Assembly: GCA_943913325.1 (NCBI GenBank)
Contig: CALTXP010000059.1
Span: 1 to 9,815 of the forward strand
Direction: 5' to 3'
Length of the DNA: 9,815 nucleotides
Source: an uncultured Anaerococcus sp.
GTDB lineage: Bacteria > Bacillota > Clostridia > Tissierellales > Peptoniphilaceae
Positions 1-6,203 of this stretch are shown in pieces. The notes beneath the pieces were generated by a model that searched no databases, was not told where the DNA came from, and saw only the letters and a list, made by a program, of their open reading frames with translations. The first letter of the stretch is position 1, and the number at the start of each line of letters is the position of its first letter. A program made the translations under genes and the position numbers.

Positions 1-1
1 T

Positions 2-1087
2 GCCGTATCTGGCTGTATGATGCAAACTTCAACGGCTAGAGGAGTAATAATAGATAAACATCCAGAAGTGGATATAATTTTTGGTACCAAAAATATAAAT
101 TCTCTTTCTGATTTGATATTTAGATATTTGGAAACAAAAGAAAGAGTAATTGATATATCTACTGATGATGTTAAAAATGATTTTGAAAAATATAATGCTA
201 ATAATGATTTTCAGGCTTATGTAAATATAATGCGTGGGTGTGATAATTATTGTACCTATTGCATAGTTCCAGAATCTAGAGGACGTGAAGAATCTAGACG
301 TCCCTATGCTATTATAGAAGAAGTTGAATATCTAGTAGACCAAGGATTTAAAGAGGTCACTCTTTTAGGACAAAATGTTAATTCATATGGTAATAAGGCA
401 GATTATGATTTCACTTTTCCCCAACTTCTAAATCGTGTAGCAAAAATCCCTGGATTAGAAAGAATAAGATTTACTTCAAGTCACCCTAAAGACTTATCAG
501 ATGAATTAATTGATGTTATTCGTGATAACGATAATGTATGTAATTATTTCCATTTACCTATGCAATCTGGATCCAACGATGTTCTAAAAAAAATGAATAG
601 ACATTATACGATTGAAAAGTACTTAGAAAGGGCAAATAAATTAAAGGAAGAGATTCCTGGTATATCTCTATCAACTGATATCATTGTAGGATTTCCTACA
701 GAAACAGAAGAAGATTTTCAAAAGACTCTTGACGCTTGTCGTAAGGTAGGATTTGACTCAGCATTTACCTTTAAATATTCACCAAGGCCAAAAACAGTTG
801 CAGCCAAATACCCAGTTATAGATGATAAAATTGTTCAAGATAGATTTCAAAGACTCTTAGATGAACTTTATCCAACTTTTAATGAAAAAAATAAGGAATA
901 TATAGGACGAACTGTGAAAGTTTTACTTGAATCTGAATCGAAAAATAATCCTGAGATATTAACAGGAAGAACGGATACTTACAAATTAGTTCATGTAAGG
1001 GCGCCAAAAGAACTCATTGGAGAGATTGTTAAGGTTAAAATAACAGCTAATACTTCATTTACTATAACAGGAGATTTAGTTACTTAA
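2..1087 (+). CDS. miaB: tRNA-2-methylthio-N6-dimethylallyladenosine synthase MiaB (5' end missing)
   Basis: MiaB is a radical-SAM methylthiotransferase that adds a methylthio group to i6A37 of tRNAs reading UNN codons, using two iron-sulfur clusters. The gene enters the window already in frame; the visible part is 361 codons, so roughly the first 80-100 residues are missing. Codon 5 is a Cys in a GCMMQ context, matching the last cluster-binding Cys of the N-terminal UPF0004 domain. The radical-SAM CxxxCxxC motif follows at visible residues 80, 84 and 87 (bases 239-262, RGCDNYCTYC). The string LLGQNVNSYG is characteristic of MiaB rather than RimO or MtaB. The C-terminal stretch of about 65 residues, from YIGRTVKVLLE on, fits a TRAM RNA-binding domain and ends normally at TAA. 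The first Met codons inside the window are internal, not starts. It is separated from the ATPase genes by 100 bases and has no functional link to them. Confidence 0.95.
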   Translation, partial: AVSGCMMQTSTARGVIIDKHPEVDIIFGTKNINSLSDLIFRYLETKERVIDISTDDVKNDFEKYNANNDFQAYVNIMRGCDNYCTYCIVPESRGREESRRPYAIIEEVEYLVDQGFKEVTLLGQNVNSYGNKADYDFTFPQLLNRVAKIPGLERIRFTSSHPKDLSDELIDVIRDNDNVCNYFHLPMQSGSNDVLKKMNRHYTIEKYLERANKLKEEIPGISLSTDIIVGFPTETEEDFQKTLDACRKVGFDSAFTFKYSPRPKTVAAKYPVIDDKIVQDRFQRLLDELYPTFNEKNKEYIGRTVKVLLESESKNNPEILTGRTDTYKLVHVRAPKELIGEIVKVKITANTSFTITGDLVT

Positions 1088-1100
1088 TAAGTAATTAAGT
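1080..1100. repeat. A/T-rich overlapping inverted repeats at the miaB stop
   Basis: TTACTTA (1080-1086) pairs with TAAGTAA (1088-1094), and ACTTAAT (1082-1088) pairs with ATTAAGT (1094-1100). The two stems are mutually exclusive and straddle the miaB stop codon. Each has only one G-C pair, and no T-run follows, so this is not a convincing intrinsic terminator. It could be a weak 3' end structure for miaB mRNA, or simple A/T coincidence. Confidence 0.3.
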
Positions 1101-1119
1101 TATAAACAATATACATTAT

Positions 1120-1167
1120 TTATTATCCTTTAATTGTTATTTGGATAGTGTTATTATCTTAATGTTA
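1120..1167 (+). promoter_or_regulatory. possible promoter region of the ATPase operon, with imperfect direct repeat
   Basis: The only sizeable non-coding gap before the ATPase genes lies here. Bases 1120-1139 and 1151-1167 are imperfect copies of each other: both begin TTATTATC and end GTTA, and the copies are offset by 31 bases. Each contains a TATTAT hexamer (1121-1126 and 1152-1157), five of six matches to a sigma-A -10 box. For the downstream hexamer, TTTAAT at 1129-1134 sits 17 bases upstream and matches only three of six positions of a -35 box. A transcript from there would have a leader of about 25 nt before subunit C. The base composition makes chance -10-like hexamers common, so the call is tentative. 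Confidence 0.35.
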
Positions 1168-1187
1168 CAGAAGAAAAGAGGCGATAA

Positions 1188-2168
1188 ATGAGAGATGTAT
1201 TAGTAAAAGCAAAGGCCAAAATGGGTAAAATTCCAGATAATGATCTTTATATAAGTCTTGCTAATGAAAGTGACTTAGCTAAAAAAATTGATATATTATC
1301 TAAAAAATATCCATCAATAAATAATAAGATGGATAAGAAAAATGTGGAAGATAGTAACTTTAGAAATATGTATAAGGAACTAAAGAGTATAGATTATTTT
1401 TTAAGTGGACTAGAAAGTGAATTTTTCAATCTTTATTTTTCAAAATATGAAATATTATCTTTACAAGAGATAATAGAATCTTTAGTAAATAAAAATTTTG
1501 AGCGAAATTATATTAACTTTTCATCTAATCCATTAGCAAAAAAATTTGATCTAGAGCCAAATATGAGTTTGGAAACTTTTATTGAAAAGAACAAAAATAG
1601 TAGGTATTACCGAACATTAGTACCATATTTAAATGAAAATATGGAGAGAGATTCTTTGATTTTTTTATCATCAAATGCATTGATGAAGTTTTACTACAGG
1701 AGTCTTTTTAAGCTTGCAAAGAAGTTTAAACTCAAAGAGCGAAAACTTATTGAAAGTTTTCTTGGCGAGGAGATAAATTTATTAAACTTTGAAATGCTTT
1801 TTAGATTAAAGTCCTATTATAATTTAAACGATAGTGATATATTTAACTACCTGATAGAAGGTGGTAACACTTTTAATGGACAAAGACTTAAAGAATTGTC
1901 ACTCTTATCTAAAGAAGATTTCTTAAAGAAAATGAAAGCTAGTAAATATAGAGATCTTTTTGAAGATAATAGCAGTATTCATAAAGAAGTTCGTAAAAGA
2001 GAACTGAAACTTTATAAAGGTGAAATAACCAGTCAAAGATCAGATATCCTTTACGTAATTTCAGCTATGAATATAATGTTTATTAGTGGAGAAAATATAG
2101 AATCATTGTTAGAGCTAGACGATAGCTTTACAACCGATGAACGAATGGAATATTTAATAGTGAGGTAA
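1188..2168 (+). CDS. ntpC: V-type ATPase subunit C (AC39/V0-d family)
   Basis: Subunit C is the funnel-shaped, helical protein that sits on the cytoplasmic face of the rotor ring and couples the central shaft (D/F) to it. It corresponds to E. hirae NtpC and eukaryotic V0 subunit d. The 326 residues are the usual length for the AC39 family, soluble and mostly helical. Family-like stretches are EILSLQEIIESLV at about residue 90 and FLGEEINLLNFEMLFRLKSYY at about residues 191-211, the repeated pattern in which a helix carries an E-I/L-x-N-L core followed by an aromatic-rich RLKxYY. The ATG at 1188 is preceded by AGAGG at 1177-1181, six bases upstream. The stop is two bases before the next start, so the two are probably translationally coupled. 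Having C first in the operon is unusual: in E. hirae and Thermus it lies between E and F. Confidence 0.85.
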   Translation: MRDVLVKAKAKMGKIPDNDLYISLANESDLAKKIDILSKKYPSINNKMDKKNVEDSNFRNMYKELKSIDYFLSGLESEFFNLYFSKYEILSLQEIIESLVNKNFERNYINFSSNPLAKKFDLEPNMSLETFIEKNKNSRYYRTLVPYLNENMERDSLIFLSSNALMKFYYRSLFKLAKKFKLKERKLIESFLGEEINLLNFEMLFRLKSYYNLNDSDIFNYLIEGGNTFNGQRLKELSLLSKEDFLKKMKASKYRDLFEDNSSIHKEVRKRELKLYKGEITSQRSDILYVISAMNIMFISGENIESLLELDDSFTTDERMEYLIVR

Positions 2169-2170
2169 TA

Positions 2171-3049
2171 ATGGCAGTTGAAAAAATGTATCTGGTAAAT
2201 ATGATATCTGACCTAGATAATTTGGACAGCTTCTTAGAAGATGTAATAAAAATAGGAGACATCGAACCAGTCGATGCTTTTAACCAAGTTACCAATAGGA
2301 CATTTAACATTACAGCTAGTACTGAAAATGTTGATATTACAGAAGATATTAATAAGTTATCAGGATTTAGCAGAAATGAAGATGGCTATATTGAAAAATT
2401 AGAAGAATTAAAAGATTCATTGAATGTAGCTGATAATCCAAATGGAAAGCTTGTAGATCATAAAAGAGTAAGTGCTTTATATGATGAGCTAGAAACTTTA
2501 TTAGAAAAAAAACAAGAACTTGAAGAAAAGTCTAAAAAGCTTAATCTATATAAAGAGAATATAGATGCTCTAAAAGAGTATGATATTGATATTGAAAAAA
2601 TACAAGATTTAAAATACTTTGATTATAGATATGGTTCTGTAACTGAAGATGGTAGATTTATTCTAAAAAATAATTATGATAATATTCCATCTTTAATAAT
2701 TCACTTAGATGAGGATGTAGATAGAGCAAGTTTAAATGCACTTAATGAAATATATTCTCTTGATGAAACAACCTATAAACTAAAAACTCAAACTGATAAT
2801 ATTCTTGAGAATGAAAAAAATAACACTAGAAATGTATCCCTAAGCTTAGATCAGGAATATAATAAGAAAACTAAAGAACAGTCTAATCAAATTTACGATA
2901 ATATTATGGATGAGTCTAATGAAAAAGCAAATGCAATTAATGCAGATTATCAATCAAGAATAAACTTTATGGATAATATCTATAAAAAATACAAGGATGA
3001 TGTTGTTAACAAAGTTGTCGATTATTTAATCGATAATAATAGTAATTAA
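2171..3049 (+). CDS. half-subunit I: outgoing arm of the stator with a G/H-like coiled-coil tail
   Basis: This is a soluble 292-residue protein with no membrane segment. Residues 1-36 (MAVEKMYLVN, then FLEDVIKIGDIEPVDA) match the start of V-type subunit I, the beta-alpha unit of the proximal lobe. Residues 70-135 form a coiled coil, and residues 145-180 (LKYFDYRYG, then IPSLIIHL) match the first part of the distal lobe, where subunit I has a Y/F-x-x-R-x-G pattern. Ordinary subunit I would then turn back toward the membrane; here the chain instead continues into a polar coiled coil (about 200-292) ending DDVVNKVVDYLIDNN. That ending resembles the C-terminus of the peripheral-stalk G/H subunit, otherwise absent from the window. 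The subunit I assignment rests on visible motifs; the G/H assignment is inference from helical character, C-terminal pattern and the missing gene. The start is supported by GAGG at 2162-2165, inside the end of the C gene. Confidence 0.7.
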   Translation: MAVEKMYLVNMISDLDNLDSFLEDVIKIGDIEPVDAFNQVTNRTFNITASTENVDITEDINKLSGFSRNEDGYIEKLEELKDSLNVADNPNGKLVDHKRVSALYDELETLLEKKQELEEKSKKLNLYKENIDALKEYDIDIEKIQDLKYFDYRYGSVTEDGRFILKNNYDNIPSLIIHLDEDVDRASLNALNEIYSLDETTYKLKTQTDNILENEKNNTRNVSLSLDQEYNKKTKEQSNQIYDNIMDESNEKANAINADYQSRINFMDNIYKKYKDDVVNKVVDYLIDNNSN

Positions 3050-3066
3050 GGGAAAATTATAGGATA

Positions 3067-4899
3067 ATGGCAGATAATCAAAAATTAAAAAATAATAAAG
3101 ATGTTAGATTGAATAATGGAGAAGATTATCTACTTGTATATGCTAAAAATGTAGAAAAAGATGTCAATAGAACTATAAATTCATTAGGATTTGTGGATAA
3201 TGATTTGCCAGAAAATATCAAAGATTATGATATAGAAGAGAAAATCATTGAAAATAATGACAAGCTTAATATTATCCAGGAAAAGATAGATGATCTTAGA
3301 GTAGAATATGAGGATGTTTTAGATAATCTATCTTATAATCTGAGTTTTAGCAAAGAGGCTAGTGTTTATGAAGATAGAATGGCATTTGGAGATAAGTATT
3401 TTTATTTTTCAGCTCAAGTACCAGAGTCTGATTTAAAAAAAGTTGAAGACTTATCTAAGAAATATCCAAATACTAAAATAGCTAGTGAAAGCCAGCAAGT
3501 AGTAGAAAGTAAAAGAAAAAAAACTAAAAAAGAAAAAAAAAATTCCTCGGGCGAAGAAAATTATTTACTAGTTTATCCAGAAAAAGTAAAGAAGGACGTA
3601 TCTAGATCTATAAATACCTTAGGTTTTGTAGATAAAGAGCTTCCAGAAGACTTTGTTATCTCTCAAATTGACCAAGAAGCTAAAAAAACAAATGATCAAC
3701 TCAATAAAATAAATAGACAAATAGATCAGATTAATAGTCAATATGAGGATGTGCTAGACAATATTTCATATTCTCTAAACTATGCAAAAAAATCTGATGA
3801 GCTAAAAAGTAATATGGCCAAAGGTCAAGATTACTTCTATCTATCAGGTTGGGTTCCAGAAACCGAGCTTAGTCAGTTTGAATCATTAGAAAATGAATAT
3901 AAAAAGACAACTGTAACAACTCGTGATGTTGAGACAGTAAATGAACAACCACCAACAAGGCTAAAAAATAATCCATTATTTAGGCCTTTTGAATATTTAG
4001 TAAATATGTATGGAGCTCCAAATTATGATGAAGTTGATCCTACATCATTTTTTGCAATAACCTATATGCTTTTATATGGACTAATGTTTGGAGATTTAGG
4101 TCAAGGGCTTGTATTTTTGGCTCTAGGTTTTTATATTTCAAAGAAAAATAAAACTTATGGTGCATTACTTAAAAGAATAGGTATTTCAGCTTCTATATTT
4201 GGATTAATGTATGGTTCATTCTTTGGTAAAGAAGATTTAATACCGACCCTACTTATTAAACCTTTTGATAATGTCATGACAGTACTTATTGCATCAGTTA
4301 TATTTGGTGTAAGCCTAATGGTTATATCATATATTATAGGTATATATAATAAGGTTGGTAAACAAAATAATATAGAAGAAGGAATCTTTGGCAAAGAGGG
4401 ACTTGCAGGACTTATGATGATGATTTCATTCATATTAATAGTATTAAATCTTGTAAACAAAAGTCCAATACCTATGCCAGTCGGTATTATTATGCTTGTA
4501 CTTTCAATTATAATGATGGTATTTAAGCAACCAATTGCAAGAAAAATAACAGGATCAAAAAGACTTTATGATACTAATAAGAGTGATTACTATATAGAAA
4601 GTTCATTTTCAATTATAGAAGCACTTTTATCAGTATTTTCAAATCTTGTATCTTTTACAAGAGTTGGAGCTTTTGCTATAAACCACGTTGGTTTATATAT
4701 GGCTTTTGAGGTAATGGCAAATCTTGCTGGTGGATTCTGGGGTGGAGTTATCTTACTTCTAGGTAACCTATTAATAATAGGTCTTGAAGGAATGATAGTA
4801 TTTATCCAAGGATTAAGGCTAGAATTTTATGAAATGTTCAGTAAGTACTACGAAGGAAATGGTCGATTATTTAGACCAATTAGCACTAAAGAAAATTAA
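3067..4899 (+). CDS. ntpI: V-type ATPase subunit I, membrane part with duplicated return arm
   Basis: Subunit I (V0 subunit a) forms the ion half-channels beside the rotor ring and anchors the stator. This 610-residue protein lacks the normal N-terminal outgoing arm, which is encoded by the preceding gene. It starts with a polar linker, then has two copies of the return half of the arm (residues 21-127 and 166-272) joined by a Lys-rich linker. Only the second copy keeps the family motif GWVP; the first has AQVP. The membrane domain begins near residue 326 (PTSFFAITYMLLYGLMFGDLGQGL) and is complete. R532 in SFTRVGAFAINH and R584 in GLRLEFYEMF fit the two conserved channel arginines, and the ending FSKYYEGNGRLFRPI is typical. 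The ribosome binding site is ambiguous: AAGGGA lies 13 bases upstream and AGG only three. An in-frame TAA at 3043-3045 rules out an upstream extension. Confidence 0.9.
   Translation: MADNQKLKNNKDVRLNNGEDYLLVYAKNVEKDVNRTINSLGFVDNDLPENIKDYDIEEKIIENNDKLNIIQEKIDDLRVEYEDVLDNLSYNLSFSKEASVYEDRMAFGDKYFYFSAQVPESDLKKVEDLSKKYPNTKIASESQQVVESKRKKTKKEKKNSSGEENYLLVYPEKVKKDVSRSINTLGFVDKELPEDFVISQIDQEAKKTNDQLNKINRQIDQINSQYEDVLDNISYSLNYAKKSDELKSNMAKGQDYFYLSGWVPETELSQFESLENEYKKTTVTTRDVETVNEQPPTRLKNNPLFRPFEYLVNMYGAPNYDEVDPTSFFAITYMLLYGLMFGDLGQGLVFLALGFYISKKNKTYGALLKRIGISASIFGLMYGSFFGKEDLIPTLLIKPFDNVMTVLIASVIFGVSLMVISYIIGIYNKVGKQNNIEEGIFGKEGLAGLMMMISFILIVLNLVNKSPIPMPVGIIMLVLSIIMMVFKQPIARKITGSKRLYDTNKSDYYIESSFSIIEALLSVFSNLVSFTRVGAFAINHVGLYMAFEVMANLAGGFWGGVILLLGNLLIIGLEGMIVFIQGLRLEFYEMFSKYYEGNGRLFRPISTKEN
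3127..3447 (+). repeat. internal protein repeat copy 1 (return arm of subunit I)
   Basis: This encodes residues 21-127 of the subunit I gene. It starts YLLVY, includes SLGFVDNDLPE, a coiled coil containing YEDVLDNLSY, and ends at YFYFSAQVPESDLKKVE. It aligns without gaps to copy 2; a hand count gives 51 identities in 107 positions. The copy is diverged at the family GWVP motif (AQVP). The DNA has also diverged, so the duplication is not recent. Confidence 0.9.
3511..3542 (+). other. A-tracts in the linker between the two repeats
   Basis: The linker contains runs of 8 A (3516-3523), 6 A (3526-3531) and 10 A (3533-3542), broken by single bases, and encodes KRKKTKKEKKN. Such tracts favour slippage by polymerase. 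A one-base slip in either direction after the A10 run would meet a stop quickly: TAG at 3569 in one frame and TAG at 3603 in the other. Either would yield a soluble product of roughly 170-180 residues that carries only repeat copy 1. The frame is intact as sequenced. Confidence 0.6.
3562..3882 (+). repeat. internal protein repeat copy 2 (return arm of subunit I)
   Basis: This encodes residues 166-272, offset 145 residues from copy 1. It starts YLLVY, includes TLGFVDKELPE and YEDVLDNISY, and ends at YFYLSGWVPETELSQFE. It keeps GWVP, as expected for the copy that leads directly into the membrane domain. Confidence 0.9.
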
Positions 4900-4916
4900 T
4901 TAGAGAGGAAAAGAAT

Positions 4917-5345
4917 ATGATATTAAAAATAGGAATGTTAGCATTAGCTGTTGTAGTTATTACAATTTACTCAGGTTTATACCTACTTAAAACAAATGAA
5001 GATCCATCAAAAGATAAGATTAAGAAAGCACTTAAAATAAACTTATCAACTTTTGTGCCAGTAATGGCTATGATTTTAGTTTTACTTCTACCAGCAAATA
5101 CAAGAGCAGCAGCAGAAACAGCTGCTACAAGCAATGTAGATGGACTTAGATACATTGGTGCAGCATTATCAACAGGTCTTGCTACAATCGGTACAGGCTA
5201 TGCTGTTGGTACAGTAGGTTCTGCAGCACTAGGAGCTATATCTGAAGATCAATCAATACTTGGACGTACAATAATCTTTGTAGGTCTAGCAGAAGGTATT
5301 GCTATCTTTGGTGTTATTATCTCAATACTAATCTTAAACGCATAA
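4917..5345 (+). CDS. ntpK: V-type ATPase subunit K (rotor-ring proteolipid)
   Basis: This is the c-type subunit of the membrane rotor ring that carries ions across the membrane. The 142 residues contain four hydrophobic segments: about 3-23, 45-60, 77-105 and 116-140. A basic, charged loop (about 25-40) lies between the first two, consistent with a cytoplasmic loop. The last two segments form the conserved hairpin, with a Gly/Ala-rich helix and the ion-binding carboxylate E126 in GLAEGIAIFG. There is only one such carboxylate in the four-helix protein. Compared with E. hirae NtpK, the position of the Na+ ligand Gln110 (in GIAQGKV) is Val here (GYAVGTV), and the PxTQG motif is absent, so H+ rather than Na+ use is a reasonable inference. 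The segment at 45-70 resembles the cleaved leader of two-helix c subunits such as that of Thermus, so processing cannot be excluded. The ribosome binding site AGAGAGG (4902-4908) is strong. Confidence 0.93.
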   Translation: MILKIGMLALAVVVITIYSGLYLLKTNEDPSKDKIKKALKINLSTFVPVMAMILVLLLPANTRAAAETAATSNVDGLRYIGAALSTGLATIGTGYAVGTVGSAALGAISEDQSILGRTIIFVGLAEGIAIFGVIISILILNA

Positions 5346-5346
5346 A

Positions 5347-5586
5347 ATGAAGGCAAAAATATTAACTAATGACCCAAGTCTTATCGTAATGTTTAGACTT
5401 GGGTCTATTGAAGGAAGACTAGTAAATAATCCAGAAGAAATGGATCAAGAGTTTAGAGCATCCATAAAAGATGAAGATCTTGCTGTTTTAATACTTACAA
5501 CAACCACTAAGTCTTGGATAGAAAAAGAAGTTAGGGCTCATAGGGAAAGCGAAAGTGTTCCTTTGATAGTAGTCATAGATGGTTAA
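5347..5586 (+). CDS. ntpG: V-type ATPase subunit F, short form (central shaft)
   Basis: Subunit F (NtpG in E. hirae) binds subunit D to form the single-copy central shaft that turns inside the A/B hexamer. The 79-residue protein fits the ATP-synt_F fold: the N-terminal strand MKAKILT, the FRLGSIEG motif at residues 16-23, NNPEEMDQEF, then EDLAVLILTT and the final strand SVPLIVVIDG. Usual length is about 100-105 residues. This one stops just after the strand where Thermus F continues with a C-terminal segment of about 25 residues, so the terminal helix is missing. The start lies one base after the subunit K stop and has no visible Shine-Dalgarno sequence, implying termination-reinitiation from K. 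A strong inverted repeat lies at bases 25-59 of the coding sequence. The next gene's ribosome binding site follows the stop immediately, leaving no room for a lost tail. Confidence 0.85.
   Translation: MKAKILTNDPSLIVMFRLGSIEGRLVNNPEEMDQEFRASIKDEDLAVLILTTTTKSWIEKEVRAHRESESVPLIVVIDG
5371..5405 (+). promoter_or_regulatory. strong RNA hairpin inside the start of the subunit F gene
   Basis: GACCCAAGTCT (5371-5381) is perfectly repeated in inverse as AGACTTGGGTC (5395-5405) with a 13-base loop. Six of the 11 pairs are G-C, which stands out in this AT-rich window. There is no T-run after it, so it is not an intrinsic terminator. It lies 25 bases downstream of the subunit K stop and could protect the upstream message from 3' exonucleases or affect translation of F. 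Confidence 0.6.
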
Positions 5587-5597
5587 TTGGAGGCAAT

Positions 5598-6203
5598 ATG
5601 CTAGATTTAAATGCAAAACTCTCAACCTTCAGAAAGATGGTTTGGGATGAAGAAAAAGCTAGAAGTGAAGAGCAGTTATATAACTCTACAAATATAAATA
5701 GTGAGCAAATAGATGAAAAAAAACAAAAGCTTGAAAAAGATTTAAAAGATACTTTAGAATCTCGTAAAAGCTTTGCCACTATTCGTGGTAATGAAAGAAT
5801 AGCAAAGCTTGAAGAAGAACAAAAGACAAACTTTTATGCTCATAAGGAATACCTATTAAATGATTTAGTAGGAGAAATAAAAAATAAGTTGATAGAATAT
5901 ACTAAAACAGATGAATATAAAAATTCCTTAAGCTCTAGTATAGATAAAGTATTAGATGACTTAAATGAATCAAGAGATGATTTAGAAATCTTAGTAAAAA
6001 AAGAAGACATGGATCTTATATCTTATCCTCATGTAGGTCAGTTGGATGAAAAGTATATAGGTGGTTTTATATTAAAATCGCTTGATGGATCTTATCAATA
6101 CAACTATACTTACTTAAATAAAATAGAAGAAGATAAATATGATATAGGAAAAACCTTATATAATCTGTTTGAGAAAGAGAGTTTTAATGAATCCAACAAT
6201 TAA
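5598..6203 (+). CDS. ntpE: V-type ATPase subunit E (peripheral stalk)
   Basis: Subunit E pairs with a G/H-type subunit to form the peripheral stalks that hold the A/B head against rotation. The 201 residues are the usual length. Residues 1-95 form a highly charged, Glu/Lys-rich helix suited to the coiled coil with G/H; residues 100-190 form the C-terminal globular domain, including KYIGGFILKSLDGSYQYNYT, which fits the family's G-G-x-x-x-x-x-x-D-G pattern that binds the top of the head. The ribosome binding site GGAGG (5589-5593), four bases before the ATG, is among the strongest in the window and contrasts with the neighbouring subunit F gene. Its last 17 bases overlap the start of the A gene. 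In E. hirae and Thermus E comes before C and F; here F precedes it. Confidence 0.88.
   Translation: MLDLNAKLSTFRKMVWDEEKARSEEQLYNSTNINSEQIDEKKQKLEKDLKDTLESRKSFATIRGNERIAKLEEEQKTNFYAHKEYLLNDLVGEIKNKLIEYTKTDEYKNSLSSSIDKVLDDLNESRDDLEILVKKEDMDLISYPHVGQLDEKYIGGFILKSLDGSYQYNYTYLNKIEEDKYDIGKTLYNLFEKESFNESNN

Noticed and set aside
271..303. Direct repeat AGAATCTAGA at 271 and 289, with a GGACGT/ACGTCC inverted repeat, in miaB
   Set aside because: It is explained by the conserved protein motif ESRGREESR, encoded with the same codons twice.
1162..1191. Nine-codon reading frame MLQKKRGDK ending in an ATGA overlap with the subunit C start
   Set aside because: It has no ribosome binding site, and a transcript from the likeliest promoter would begin at about its start. 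Chance is the simpler explanation.
3014..3037. Ten-pair stem with a four-base loop near the end of the half-arm gene (core TCGATT/AATCGA)
   Set aside because: It is mostly A-U and G-U pairs inside coding sequence, with no T-run. It is too weak to call a terminator or processing site.
3018..3070. A frameshift joining the half-arm gene and subunit I into one broken gene
   Set aside because: The first protein ends in a well-formed coiled-coil terminus, an in-frame TAA at 3043 precedes the second start, and the second protein repeats the arm half. One indel could not restore a normal subunit I.
5108..5126. AGCAGC/GCTGCT inverted repeat in subunit K
   Set aside because: It is a six-pair stem within an Ala-rich stretch with repeated Ala codons; low complexity is sufficient explanation.
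6169..6186. TTG start for subunit A, and the similar TTG at 7919 for subunit B
   Set aside because: Family starts align at ATG 6187 and ATG 7937. The B ribosome binding site lies after the TTG at 7919.
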